A stretch of 64,000 nt of DNA from Phycisphaerales bacterium (GTDB lineage: Bacteria; Planctomycetota; Phycisphaerae; Phycisphaerales; UBA1924). Positions 43,612 through 53,817 of the stretch are shown piece by piece. Positions within the stretch are counted from its first letter, which is position 1; every line of letters begins with the position of its first letter. Position numbers and translations under genes: made by a program. Location of the stretch: positions 248,001-312,000 of the forward strand of contig JASBRY010000009.1 of NCBI GenBank assembly GCA_030149165.1, read 5' to 3'. Below the pieces are notes generated by a model. It saw only the letters and a list, made by a program, of their open reading frames with translations, had not been told where the DNA came from and did not search any database.

Positions 43612-46600
43612 GGTTGAGTGTCTCCATTCTCCTGTTCGACTGGGGTGGGGTCAGGGTTCATGCTTTGGATGAGTTCTTGCCCCTTCTCCGCGAGATCACG
43701 CTGCATTCGACCGATCTCTCGGACCCGATCCGGATCTTGAGTGCTCTGCTCGCTGAGCGATCGGGTCTGCATCGCCGTGAGTTCTTGGAGTGCTTTGAGC
43801 AACTGCAACTGCGCGACCGGCGGGATGACGGGTTGCTCACCTCCTCCGCCTTGACCTCCACCGCCACCGCCTTGCCCGTCCTCGAAGTCCTCGGATTGGT
43901 TCTGCTGTTGATCGAAGAGCACATCAATCAGGGCTTGCAGGATGCTCGCGATTGCTTGCTGATCGGAGACAATCATCGGATCGATCGAGCGTTCATTGAG
44001 CGATTGCGAAACAGATTCGAGCATGCGATCCAGCTGATCGTGCGCGAGAGAGAAGATCGGCGCGTCACTGAGTTCCTTGGTTTCATCAAGCATCGAGCGC
44101 AGTGACTCACTCAGTTGTGACTCATCACGCGCCAGTTGTCGAGCCGTCGCTCGCTGACGACGATCGAGTGGATCACCAACCAATGGTCGAGTTTCCGTTG
44201 TGATTCGCGCTTGTTCTTTGAGGGTGTCTTGGTACTTTGATCTGAGCTCGTTGCGGAGCTGAGCCGTCTGTCGATCCGCGGCCATCTGATCCTGACGCTG
44301 CGCTTCGTCCAGCGCCGCTTGCAGATGAGTAATCGCCGAGAGTTCCGACTGACGAGCGGATACCAGATCCACAGGGTTCGCCCGCATCGAAGTGATCGCG
44401 TCCGCTTGCGCATCCGCGGCCCGTGACATCGACTCCGCGATGGTCTGTGTTTCAGGGAACGCCGCCGCGGCTTCATCGCGGACCGCGAGCGTATTGCTCC
44501 TCAGTGCGATCATCGGCTGATCGAGATTTTCGTCGCCGTTATCAAGCCGTGCGAGTTCTTGCTGCTGATCTTGGAGGATCCCTTGAATGGACTCGATCAG
44601 CGTCGCGAGCTTGCGGCGCAGCGCCGAGTCACGATTCTTCTGTGCTTGCTCGATCTGCTCGAGCATGTTGTCGAGCTCTTCAAGGACCTGCTGCTGTGTC
44701 CCGGCGGCGGACGCGGTCTGGTTCTGCTCCAGTTCTTCCGCGGCTTGCTCGAGTTGCTCCTCGATACCAGCATTTCTGCCTTGCGTCGCCGCGTCCCGGA
44801 TCCCCTGAGCACCAGTGGGATTCTGCTTGTCCAGCGCATCCGCTTGTTCATCAAGCGAATCGATCATCTCCCGCGCCTCTTCCGCGGCTCGTTTCTGACG
44901 ATCCAGGATCTTCTGGAGCATCGATCGCTGATCCTCGCTGAGCTGATCCAGTGATCGACCACCAGTCTGCGCATCGAGTTGCTGTGTGTCTGACAGCAGA
45001 TCCTCAACCTGTGCTCGCAGATCTTCGATCGAGCGGCGAGCGATCCAGGTATCTTTCCCGCGATCGAGCATCGCGATGGAGCGTTCAAGCTGCTCGCGCA
45101 CGCGATCCATCTGTTCGGTTGATTCTTCAATTTGTTCTTGCTGGAGCGCCTCGCTCGCTTCATCCGAAGAATCGCTTGCTCGATCGAGCGACTCTTCGAT
45201 CGCTTCGAGCATCGGAGAAATCTGCGGATCCGCGATCCGGCTCTCCTGCAAACGCTCGAGCAATGAGCGCGCTGATTCTGCACGCGAACGGATCTGGTCG
45301 CTGATCGAGTTCTGGTTCCTCGCTTGATCTCCGAGCTGAGGTCTCGGTTCCTGATTGATCGCTTCGATGAGCGAACGCTGACGATCATCGAGTCGTTTGA
45401 GGACATCGCTCATAGAACCAAGCTGAGATTCCACGAGATCCACGATCTCCTGATCGTCCACGATCCGAAGCACGCGTGTCGATGACTTCGTTTCCGCGCC
45501 TTGTATATCCACGGCACCGGCAATGATCCCAATCCGTTGTCCCTGCTCAAGATCAAGCGACTGCAAGTCGATCTCGCTCTCAATGATCTGAGCACGCGTG
45601 TTCATGGAGTCCATCGATTCGATCAGCGATGATTGCTGTTCCGAATCGATCAGTTCCATCTCGATGAATGCTTCACGCAAACCAAGGTCGTCCGAGAGCA
45701 TCGCTTCGAGCTCAACCACGGCTCGGCGTCCAACCACACGATCAGTGCTCGGTTGACTCAGCAACACTTCAGGAGGCGCATCCTCAACAACACGCATGAA
45801 CACACCGACCGGTTCACGCGTGGTCAAGCCGTATTGGTCGATCGGTTGTACTGTCGCGGTGGTATTGGATTCAGGAGTCAAGATTCTGGTCAGTGCTTTG
45901 GATGGAGCGCCTTTCTTGCCTTGTTCTTGAACCGCTGTTGAGAATGTCCAGGTCAACTCGACTTCTGAGCCAGCGAGGATCGGTCCGAAGGAAGGTTCGC
46001 TGGGAAGTGTCTCGTGCTCGCCTTGCAAGAAGCGGATCATTTCCGAACCCAGCTGCTGCGCGTACTCTGGAAGCGAGATCGACACTTGGAGTCCAATCAA
46101 CTTGGGTGGATGGACAATCGTGACTCGCTGAGTATCGCTCTGGTCATCATTTGATTGGATCCGATATTCGAGTGTGGATCCTTCAGGGATCGTCGTTGCT
46201 GTCAGCGTGTGGATCGGGATCAGTTGTTCATACGGCGTGGATTCTTGATCCCCATTGCCTTGCTTGTTGAGTCCCAGTGTTGTCCAGCGGACCAGCGATT
46301 CTCCGTCTGGACCAGTGAGCCTCCAGCGCAGCGTCGCGTTTGGATCATCCTTCGAAGGACCGATCTGAGCTTTGGCAATAAAGGCGCGATCCGAGGGGTG
46401 ATGTTTCGCGACCTCTGGGAGATTAATTTCGAAGCGCTTGGGCCAAGCCGTGTTCGTCCAAGGCGTCAGCGTCCGACGCAGACCAACTCCAGTGAAGTGG
46501 TGTTGATTGATCGACACCAATACCATCAGGATGACTCCTACTCCGATCGCAAGCATCTCATACATCGGAGCCGCTCGCATCGGGGTGTTGGATTCATCGA

Positions 46601-47027
46601 GTTCGATCCGAGTGCTCGATCTTCGAGCGACGGCTTCATGCAGCGCCACGCTGATCTCGTCGTTCTCATCATCCGGACGCAGATCAACCATCGCCGCGAG
46701 TCTGGTCGCAGGAGTTGGTAGATTCAGCGCCAGATCACTCCGGCTCGGACGGATCCATTGAGTGCTCCAGATCCATCGACGATACAAGACACACAGCATC
46801 GCGATCCACAGCACGAGCAGCACGCAACGCACTGTTGTATTCAGGTGCATGCCGTAATCAAGCAGCATGAGAATCGCAAGCGTACCAATCGCGCATCCGA
46901 TCCAACGCAGCGTGCCTCTCCAGAGTAGTCGCCGTCTGATCCGTTGGATCATCGTTCCCAAAGCACGCACATAGCCATCACTCTGGAGTGTTGGTTTGGA
47001 TCGGGTTGGGTTGTGGAGTGTGGTCAT
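43608..47027 (-). CDS. DUF4175-like giant membrane/coiled-coil protein
   Basis: 1139 aa. Three membrane helices near the N-terminus (about 42-57, 66-82 and 155-175), a beta-rich extracytoplasmic part (about 180-530), then about 500 residues of helical coiled coil very rich in Gln, Glu, Arg and Ser, ending in a Gly-rich hinge and LTAMQTRSLSEQ. The open frame begins at 47144 inside the upstream gene, but the ATG at 47027 follows that gene by 32 bases and opens the conserved region. Belongs with DUF58/BatA/VWA genes, a widespread but uncharacterised planctomycete set. Probably a large periplasmic scaffold. Confidence 0.75.
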   Translation of the reverse strand: MTTLHNPTRSKPTLQSDGYVRALGTMIQRIRRRLLWRGTLRWIGCAIGTLAILMLLDYGMHLNTTVRCVLLVLWIAMLCVLYRRWIWSTQWIRPSRSDLALNLPTPATRLAAMVDLRPDDENDEISVALHEAVARRSSTRIELDESNTPMRAAPMYEMLAIGVGVILMVLVSINQHHFTGVGLRRTLTPWTNTAWPKRFEINLPEVAKHHPSDRAFIAKAQIGPSKDDPNATLRWRLTGPDGESLVRWTTLGLNKQGNGDQESTPYEQLIPIHTLTATTIPEGSTLEYRIQSNDDQSDTQRVTIVHPPKLIGLQVSISLPEYAQQLGSEMIRFLQGEHETLPSEPSFGPILAGSEVELTWTFSTAVQEQGKKGAPSKALTRILTPESNTTATVQPIDQYGLTTREPVGVFMRVVEDAPPEVLLSQPSTDRVVGRRAVVELEAMLSDDLGLREAFIEMELIDSEQQSSLIESMDSMNTRAQIIESEIDLQSLDLEQGQRIGIIAGAVDIQGAETKSSTRVLRIVDDQEIVDLVESQLGSMSDVLKRLDDRQRSLIEAINQEPRPQLGDQARNQNSISDQIRSRAESARSLLERLQESRIADPQISPMLEAIEESLDRASDSSDEASEALQQEQIEESTEQMDRVREQLERSIAMLDRGKDTWIARRSIEDLRAQVEDLLSDTQQLDAQTGGRSLDQLSEDQRSMLQKILDRQKRAAEEAREMIDSLDEQADALDKQNPTGAQGIRDAATQGRNAGIEEQLEQAAEELEQNQTASAAGTQQQVLEELDNMLEQIEQAQKNRDSALRRKLATLIESIQGILQDQQQELARLDNGDENLDQPMIALRSNTLAVRDEAAAAFPETQTIAESMSRAADAQADAITSMRANPVDLVSARQSELSAITHLQAALDEAQRQDQMAADRQTAQLRNELRSKYQDTLKEQARITTETRPLVGDPLDRRQRATARQLARDESQLSESLRSMLDETKELSDAPIFSLAHDQLDRMLESVSQSLNERSIDPMIVSDQQAIASILQALIDVLFDQQQNQSEDFEDGQGGGGGGQGGGGEQPVIPPVAQLQLLKALQELTAMQTRSLSEQSTQDPDRVREIGRMQRDLAEKGQELIQSMNPDPTPVEQENGDTQP

Positions 47028-47059
47028 CTGTTTGTGGTAGTGTTCATTTCTTGACGGAC

Positions 47060-49375
47060 TTATGCAAGCCGGAGCACGCGCCTGCCGATCCATTCGCCGC
47101 TCAGCAGCAACACAAGCAGCACCAGCACGATCGGACGATCCCACATCGAGGTTGTTTCAGGTGGTAGCGTGGTGATCCTGGTGCGATTCGGGAGCAGCTC
47201 TGGAAGTTGACTGAGATCGGATGACTTTAGCAGTTGCCCGTTTGTTCGTTCGCTCAATGTTTCTAGATACGCGTGGTCTGTATTGAGGTTCACCGATTCG
47301 TCCCACGCTGCGTGCACGCGGATTACCTGCGAGATTGGTTCGTTCCCGATGAGCGGATGCAGCACGCTCAGCGTGTATAGCCCCGGCTCGTTGGGAGTCC
47401 AGATCCCGCTTCGTTGGTCATCACTCCCTCGAAGCGGCAGATCAAACTCCGCGTCAGGCGTTGACATCGGTCGGATGCGTGCATTGAGATCCGTCGGCAT
47501 CGACTCGAGCACCGCGCTGTCGAAAAGCTGCAGACTCACGCGGACATTATCTCCAGGAGCGATCTGAGCGGGAGCGACCTTCAATCCCGCCGCGGAAGCC
47601 CTTCGTGAGATGGTTCCTCTCGCGAGTGTTCTGATCATCGGGAGCCAGAACTGTTCTGTAAGATCCTCGCCGCGGCCGTAGCGCCACCTCCAGATCTCAT
47701 CGGTCCCGACATACCCAACCTGCCCCCCGCCGTATCGCATGGAAGTGACAAGCGCCTCGCTGTTGTCCGAATCGAGTTCCGCCGCTCGCGCAAGCACGGA
47801 GATCCCAGGCTTGAGATCAGCATCGCTGATCGAGTGTGTCCATCGCAGCACAGACCAACCAGTGCTCGGATCGCTCACATCGGAGGTCTCTCCGCTCTCG
47901 GAGATAAGCAGGCCGGCACGAGCCGCATCATCCGTCAGTTTCATCACGCTTGGGGTATCACCTCGTGATTGCGATGAGATCGAATCCGACTTGCCCGCAG
48001 AGTAGGGCAACAGCGAAGCGATTTCTGAACCGGCCCACGAACTTGGGGTAGCGCCCTCGCCAGCGATCCAGAGCAACCCACACCCACGCGTCTCGATGTG
48101 CTCGCGGAGCGTCGTCAGTTGGGTCGTAGAGAACAAGTCAGGACGCAGATCTCCAATGATCACCACATCAAACGGCTCCCACGCTTCCAGTGAATCAGGG
48201 ATCGGGCCGTTGAGTGGTTTGCCTTCCTCAATAAAGCGTCGATCCGATGCGATCAGCATGGTCGTCGCGTCGATCGTCTGCTCACGCATCAGCAGATTCT
48301 TGAGATAGCGATACTCCCAGCGTGGATGCCCGTCGATATACAGCACGCGCATCGGTTCAGTAACCACGCGGAGTGAGATAGGATGCTGATTATTCTCGTT
48401 GATCAAGTCTTGCGTACCAGCTTCTGAACGCAAGCGGACCACAAGTTCCTTCTCGCCGGCTTGTGTGAATGAGTGCGAGAGATCGACAAATGCGGTCTCC
48501 GAATCGAGCGAGTCATCAACCACGAGTGTGTCGTCGCTCAAGACCTGTCCAGTGACTTCATCGACCAACTCGACCTGGATTTCATCGCCCTCAGCGTATC
48601 CATCGGTGCGGACCTGAACGCGGATCGGGACGCGATCTTCTGCGAATACCGCTTGAGGTGATTCGACAACTCCGATCGACGCATCACGGATTGGTTCGGA
48701 CGATCCGATCGGGACGGTGAATACTGGAACCCCTGAGCTCAGCAGTGACTCGATCAACGGCTCAGAAAGTTCGTCGTGTGATCGTCCATCAGAGAATACA
48801 AGCACACCAGAGATCGGGCTCGTGCCGGCATTATTCAATGCTTTACGCACAGACGAGTTGAGTGAAGTCCCCGCACGATCCTGGATGTTCGCGCTATCAA
48901 TGCCCAGATCTTCGGATGAATGGAGTCGATCATCAAATCGGTAGAGATCCACTGATGATCGCTCACGGATCTGAGCGAGCAACGCTTGGTTGGCGCCGAG
49001 GATTCCGTTCAAGGATTCAGCGCGCGTGATTCTCGAACCATCCGGACTCACCTCAGGTGTGTTCATCGAACCGGATGAGTCCATCAGGACGATGATCCGA
49101 TCGGGTTCGATCAGTTCTCGATGCCGTTCCATTTGTGGACCAAGGGCCAAAACGAGTAAGAACCCCAAGGTCAGCACTCGCAGTGATCCGAGCACGAATC
49201 GCGTCCAGGGTCGACCCGCGAGCCCTCGATAACTCAACCACACGAGCAGAGCAATCACAACGATTGCGCTGAGCACGATCCAAGCCGGGACTTGATTCGC
49301 AAGTCCAATCCCACTGTCGGCGCGACCGAAGGTGCCTGATTCAAATCCGAAAATCCAATCAAAGAATTCGTTCAT
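47060..49375 (-). CDS. Membrane VWA protein with GATase-like domain
   Basis: 771 aa. Two N-terminal membrane helices (about 31-48, 62-80), then a von Willebrand A domain with an intact MIDAS Asp99-Ser-Ser-Gly-Ser103 (MDSSGSM). A CARDB-like beta region follows (about 240-370), then a class I glutamine-amidotransferase-like fold (VLYIDGHPRWEYRYLKNLL; FDVVIIGDLRPDLFS; CGLLWIAGEGA) lacking the expected catalytic Cys. A C-terminal membrane anchor is present (PIVLVLLVLLLSGEWIGRR). The start at 49375 overlaps the BatA-like stop by 4 bases. Confidence 0.83.
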   Translation of the reverse strand: MNEFFDWIFGFESGTFGRADSGIGLANQVPAWIVLSAIVVIALLVWLSYRGLAGRPWTRFVLGSLRVLTLGFLLVLALGPQMERHRELIEPDRIIVLMDSSGSMNTPEVSPDGSRITRAESLNGILGANQALLAQIRERSSVDLYRFDDRLHSSEDLGIDSANIQDRAGTSLNSSVRKALNNAGTSPISGVLVFSDGRSHDELSEPLIESLLSSGVPVFTVPIGSSEPIRDASIGVVESPQAVFAEDRVPIRVQVRTDGYAEGDEIQVELVDEVTGQVLSDDTLVVDDSLDSETAFVDLSHSFTQAGEKELVVRLRSEAGTQDLINENNQHPISLRVVTEPMRVLYIDGHPRWEYRYLKNLLMREQTIDATTMLIASDRRFIEEGKPLNGPIPDSLEAWEPFDVVIIGDLRPDLFSTTQLTTLREHIETRGCGLLWIAGEGATPSSWAGSEIASLLPYSAGKSDSISSQSRGDTPSVMKLTDDAARAGLLISESGETSDVSDPSTGWSVLRWTHSISDADLKPGISVLARAAELDSDNSEALVTSMRYGGGQVGYVGTDEIWRWRYGRGEDLTEQFWLPMIRTLARGTISRRASAAGLKVAPAQIAPGDNVRVSLQLFDSAVLESMPTDLNARIRPMSTPDAEFDLPLRGSDDQRSGIWTPNEPGLYTLSVLHPLIGNEPISQVIRVHAAWDESVNLNTDHAYLETLSERTNGQLLKSSDLSQLPELLPNRTRITTLPPETTSMWDRPIVLVLLVLLLSGEWIGRRVLRLA

Positions 49376-51540
49376 GCCGCGACCCCCGTACTTCCCGCAG
49401 TGTGGACGGCGCGGTATGAGCATCGACGAGCAAGCACGAAATCCAATATGCCCAGAACGAGTGCAATCCCAAACAGCAGCAGAGAAATGGACTTGCCAAG
49501 ATCATGGTCGTCCGTGAAGACGCCGTCAGCGAGTGAATCGAGTTCACCCAAATCCTGGACCGTCAGATCTCCGAGTTGATTGGCGAGCAGTTGCTGAGCG
49601 TTCTGTAACTCAGTTGGGTCAAGTGTGGTGTGCCGAGCATCGGGATTGATCAGCACACCTCGCTGTCCGCTCCCGAGTTCATCCACTTGCACATACACGC
49701 CCGCATTGCGTAGATCCGCATCGGCATCCCCGCCTATGAGTCTTTCAAGTTCAGCGTTGATGTCCGTGTGCTCACCCGCGGTCAGAATCATCGGCGATTG
49801 GGATTGTGAGATCAGCGTTCGTGTGAGTTCATGGAGCAGCGCGACAAAGAGTGGCCGCGCTTGCAAATCCGTCCATAGCACATCGAATGCGAGACCAAAC
49901 AACACAATCGGACCCGAACCATCTTGTGACGCAGGTCGTGTCGCGATCGCGATCGGCTTCTGTGCCGAATCCATCAACATCACATTCGCATTTGGTCCCG
50001 GCTCGAGCACAAGCGAACGGCTCAGCAGTACTGAAGATGCGAGCCTTGGATACTCCTGCTCGATCCCAGCAAGGTAGATCGGAGCCGCCGTGCCATCAGT
50101 AGTCAGAGTGCTCGAAAGTCCGATCGGAGGTCCGAAGCTCATCACACGAACTTCTTCGTCCAATAGTCCAGAAGAAAGTTCGTTGAGTCGGTTGGTCCAT
50201 TCAAGCGAGAGTGATCCAGCGTCTGCAGTCAGCACGATTGGCATGCCAGTGTCGTGAAGACTCTGGACCCTCGCCCATCCGCGATCACTCAACGATGCCG
50301 GTGCGAGAATGAATAGGGCATCAAGCGAAGGATCGATACGATCTTCCGCGATGCGTGCTTCGATCATCTGCACAGAGATCACGCCCTCATCAGCACCAAG
50401 CGCGGCACGCACCCATCGGGAAGCACGGATGGAGTTGGGCATCGAGTTGTCAGTGAATGTGTCAATGATCCCGACGCGCATCTCGCTGCGGATCGGAAAG
50501 CCTGTGGTCCTGGTGTTGTCTCTGGGATTGAGGTCATTCTCAACCAGCGATGCACGAACCACTGCCCAACCACCACGCGATCGAATCATCTGATCAGGAC
50601 CCAGCGAGATCGTGACGAGCTTGGAGCTTTGGCCTGCTTCCCATTGAAGTTCTTGCAGGCTCAGTTGATCACCCCTGCTGGGATCGGTGAGTTCGATTCG
50701 GGATTGTTGAGAAGTAGAAGCATCCGAGCGACTCAACTCGATACGAACACCCTGAATCTCATCGCTCAGACTCGCGTTATTCAGTGAACCCAGTGTCGTC
50801 AAAGGACGCAGCGGATTCATGGATTGAATCGCGAAGTTCGATTGTGGCGAGGAAGTTGGTTCATCGATTAGTATCGAATCGAGTTTGGATATCGAGAGGT
50901 CATTGGGTGAGTTGTCACTCGTCCAACCGGATGGACTGAACATCAACGCCGCGTGGATTGTTGAGCTGTCCGACGCATCTGTGATATTGGTTTCAATCAG
51001 CGAGAGCGCTCCATCTATGTCGCGCTCCGCGTCGGTTGCCTCGATGGATTCGATCCTCGAGCGGACCAATCCGAGCTCGCTTGTTGCCGGGATCGCATCG
51101 CCACGAGCAGGAGCCGCGGCGGTAATCAGAGCCGCGCGATCCCCTTTCGTGGGATCGAGCGTGCGCAGTAGTTCCAAAGCACGGCGTCTTTGATATTCGA
51201 TGGACTGCTCACCCGATTCGAGCAATCCAGCGCTGTGGATCGAGTTATCAATCACAAACACGATTGTCCGTCCGCGTTGATCCTGGGACCCCGATCCCAA
51301 GATGAGCGATCCGACAGCGCCAGCGATACACAGAATGATGGCGCAGCGAGTCAACAGCAAGATCAGTTGTTCAAGAGTAATCAGCCGACGGCGTTTCTTG
51401 TACGCTTGCTCGAGGAATCGCATAGCGCCCCAAGAGATCGGACGATGCTTGCGCCGAAGCAGATGCACCAAGATCGGAATCGAAACACACAAGAGTCCAG
51501 CGATCAGCAGTCCAGGATGGAGGACAGATAATCCCATCAT
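49372..51540 (-). CDS. BatA-like membrane protein with degenerate VWA domain
   Basis: 722 aa. The N-terminal BatA domain has two membrane helices (LLIAGLLCVSIPILVHLLRR; ITLEQLILLLTRCAIILCIAG) and the WGAMRFLEQAYKKRRR segment. The VWA-like domain has Asp98-x-Ser100-x-His102 in place of the usual third Ser, so metal binding is doubtful. A long periplasmic part and a C-terminal helix (ISLLLFGIALVLGILDFVLA) follow. The first ATG at 51540 overlaps the DUF58 stop by 4 bases. Related proteins in Bacteroides affect aerotolerance; the role here is unknown. Confidence 0.82.
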   Translation of the reverse strand: MMGLSVLHPGLLIAGLLCVSIPILVHLLRRKHRPISWGAMRFLEQAYKKRRRLITLEQLILLLTRCAIILCIAGAVGSLILGSGSQDQRGRTIVFVIDNSIHSAGLLESGEQSIEYQRRRALELLRTLDPTKGDRAALITAAAPARGDAIPATSELGLVRSRIESIEATDAERDIDGALSLIETNITDASDSSTIHAALMFSPSGWTSDNSPNDLSISKLDSILIDEPTSSPQSNFAIQSMNPLRPLTTLGSLNNASLSDEIQGVRIELSRSDASTSQQSRIELTDPSRGDQLSLQELQWEAGQSSKLVTISLGPDQMIRSRGGWAVVRASLVENDLNPRDNTRTTGFPIRSEMRVGIIDTFTDNSMPNSIRASRWVRAALGADEGVISVQMIEARIAEDRIDPSLDALFILAPASLSDRGWARVQSLHDTGMPIVLTADAGSLSLEWTNRLNELSSGLLDEEVRVMSFGPPIGLSSTLTTDGTAAPIYLAGIEQEYPRLASSVLLSRSLVLEPGPNANVMLMDSAQKPIAIATRPASQDGSGPIVLFGLAFDVLWTDLQARPLFVALLHELTRTLISQSQSPMILTAGEHTDINAELERLIGGDADADLRNAGVYVQVDELGSGQRGVLINPDARHTTLDPTELQNAQQLLANQLGDLTVQDLGELDSLADGVFTDDHDLGKSISLLLFGIALVLGILDFVLARRCSYRAVHTAGSTGVAA

Positions 51541-52547
51541 CGCGCGGCGCTCCGGAGTTTGGACAGCGCCGAGTTGCGACGCGCGACGAAGGACGCGAGC
51601 GTCGGACCAAGCCATTGATGCGTGGAGACGATGTGATGATCAAACCCAAGCGCGCGGATATCGTGCGCGATGGTCGTGTTGTGCTCATTGAACGCGTTGA
51701 GGTAATCTTCCCTCAAAGCACGCGGATCGATCCGGATCGTCGGCTCAAACTCCAATCCCTCAAACGCAGCGCGATCCTCAAACTCGAAAGTCCGCTCCGC
51801 TTTGTCCAGGATCTGCAGCACGATCACATCGTGACCACGATGCTTGCACTTGGCGAGCGCAGACTTGAGATCCGCCGGATCCATGAAACAGTCCGAGAGC
51901 AGCGCGATCATGCATCGGTTGTTGAGCTTGCCCATCATCTGATCCATCACGCGGACGATGTTGGTCTCTTGTTCGACCGGATGCGTCGCGAGCGCATCGA
52001 CGATGGGTTTCCATCCAGAAGTCCGCGCCGATCGCGAGACCATCGCGCGGATCTCATCGGCGAAGATCACCAGTCCCGCGCGATCTCCCTGATGGAGCGT
52101 GATGTGCGCCAGCGCCGCCGCGGTCGCCGTCGCGTGGTCGTATTTGGACCAGTTGATGCGTCCGTCAGGAGATTGAGCCGTCGCTGATCCCGAAGCATCG
52201 GAGAACAGCCGCGATCCGAATCGCATCGATCCCGACGAATCGACCATGATGACGAGGTCGAGGTTGGTCTCCTGTTGGTACTGCTTGACCTGGAGCTTGT
52301 CCGATCGTGCATAGACCTTCCAGTCCAGGTGCCGAATGTCGTCTCCAGCGACATAGGGACGATGGTGCGCAAACTCCACGCTCACACCGGTATACGGCGA
52401 TCGATGCTGCCCCGACCGTACCCCCTCGACGATCATTTTCGCGCGGAGTTCCATCGACGAGAGCCGAGCGAGCGTCTGAGGGTGCAGGTACAGATGCGGA
52501 TCGAATCGATCTGTAGGCGTTGTCGGTACACTCGGAGTCTGAGACAT
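51537..52547 (-). CDS. DUF58 domain VWA protein
   Basis: 336 aa, cytoplasmic. The DUF58 signature GVSVEFAHHRPYVAGDDIRHLDW is split over the early region (residues about 54-77), followed by a VWA MIDAS Asp103-Ser-Ser-Gly-Ser107 (VDSSGSM) and YARSDKLQVKQYQQET. Such proteins normally work with a MoxR AAA+ ATPase; none is next to it, as the neighbour is the divergent pfkA. Leads the seven-gene operon. AGGA lies 7 bases before the ATG. Confidence 0.9.
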   Translation of the reverse strand: MSQTPSVPTTPTDRFDPHLYLHPQTLARLSSMELRAKMIVEGVRSGQHRSPYTGVSVEFAHHRPYVAGDDIRHLDWKVYARSDKLQVKQYQQETNLDLVIMVDSSGSMRFGSRLFSDASGSATAQSPDGRINWSKYDHATATAAALAHITLHQGDRAGLVIFADEIRAMVSRSARTSGWKPIVDALATHPVEQETNIVRVMDQMMGKLNNRCMIALLSDCFMDPADLKSALAKCKHRGHDVIVLQILDKAERTFEFEDRAAFEGLEFEPTIRIDPRALREDYLNAFNEHNTTIAHDIRALGFDHHIVSTHQWLGPTLASFVARRNSALSKLRSAAR

Positions 52548-52650
52548 TGCTTTATCCTACCGTCAATCGCAGTCCGGGCTGCCCTCCCAAGTACCGAATC
52601 GCCGATGAAGTTGTGGTATTGCAGTGAAAGACTCAAAGACGGAAGAATCC

Positions 52651-53772
52651 ATGGCCACCATCCAAGATCGCGTCCCATCGTCCAACATCAAACGCATCGC
52701 TGTCCTGACAGGAGGCGGCGACTGTCCGGGCCTCAACGCCGTCATCAGAGCAGTCACCAAAGACGCGATCAACCACGGCATCGAGGTTTTCGGGATCGAG
52801 GACGGCTTTCTGGGTCTCGTCGAGGATCGCATCAGACCGCTCAATCTGGACGATGTCTCCAACATCCTCACCCAAGGCGGAACGATCATCGGATCCAACA
52901 ACCGATCCGATCCCCAGCACTACCCTGTCGGGAAGGACGAGCAGGGAAACACGATCTTCAAGGACCTGACGGATGTCTGCGTGACGCACCTCAAAGTCCG
53001 CAAAATCGACGCGCTGGTGGTCATTGGGGGTGACGGCACCATGTCCATCGCAAAGAAAATCACGGACAAGGGATTCAACTGCATCGGGATCCCCAAAACC
53101 ATCGACAACGACCTCCACGGCACGGACATCACCTTCGGATTCCAAACCGCGGTCCACATCGCGACTGAGGCGCTCGATCGTGTCCACTCGACCGCCGCGT
53201 CGCATCACCGCGTCATGGTGGTCGAGCTCATGGGACGCAACGCGGGATGGATCACGCTCCACGCAGGAGTCGCGAGTGGGGCTGACATCATCTTGATCCC
53301 AGAGATTGAGTTCGATATCGACATCATCATCGAACAATGCATCAAGCGATCTCAGCGAGGGAAGCGATTCACGATTATCGCCGCGTCCGAAGGCGCCAAA
53401 CCCAAAGGCGGCGACCAGATCGTCGATCGCATCGTTGAAGACTCTCCCGAAGCGATCCGTTTGGGAGGGATCGCGAAATGGCTCGCAGGAGAGATCGAGG
53501 AACGCACAGAGATCGAATCTCGCTATGTCGTGCTCGGACATGTCCAGCGAGGCGGGACCCCAACCGCCGGCGATCGTGTGCTCTCCACACAGTTTGGTCA
53601 CCACGCGATGGAACTACTGAAGTTGGGCAAGACCAATCGACTCGTCGTCATGCAAGGCGGCGTGCTCGGCGATGTCGAGATCACCTCCGCCGCCAACAAG
53701 CAGCGCTTGATCCCGAAGAACCATCCACTCATCGCGGCTGCTCGCAGCGTGTACACCTGTTTCGGTGATTGA
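52651..53772 (+). CDS. pfkA: 6-phosphofructokinase (mixed-signature, group III)
   Basis: 373 aa. Phosphorylates fructose 6-phosphate to the 1,6-bisphosphate. The family N-terminus is KRIAVLTGGGDCPGLNAVI; VIGGDGTM carries Gly after GGD (the ATP-type residue), while PKTIDND carries Lys in place of the Gly usual in ATP enzymes, as in group III enzymes of actinobacteria and trypanosomes. MGRNAGW and GHVQRGGTP are present. ATP use is more likely than pyrophosphate. The start at 52651 has GGAAG before it; a GTG at 52624 is the alternative. Divergent from DUF58. Confidence 0.92.
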   Translation: MATIQDRVPSSNIKRIAVLTGGGDCPGLNAVIRAVTKDAINHGIEVFGIEDGFLGLVEDRIRPLNLDDVSNILTQGGTIIGSNNRSDPQHYPVGKDEQGNTIFKDLTDVCVTHLKVRKIDALVVIGGDGTMSIAKKITDKGFNCIGIPKTIDNDLHGTDITFGFQTAVHIATEALDRVHSTAASHHRVMVVELMGRNAGWITLHAGVASGADIILIPEIEFDIDIIIEQCIKRSQRGKRFTIIAASEGAKPKGGDQIVDRIVEDSPEAIRLGGIAKWLAGEIEERTEIESRYVVLGHVQRGGTPTAGDRVLSTQFGHHAMELLKLGKTNRLVVMQGGVLGDVEITSAANKQRLIPKNHPLIAAARSVYTCFGD

Positions 53773-53817
53773 AAGAATCAACTGCAGATTCCCAATACGC
53801 AGTGGAGGTCTATCACT

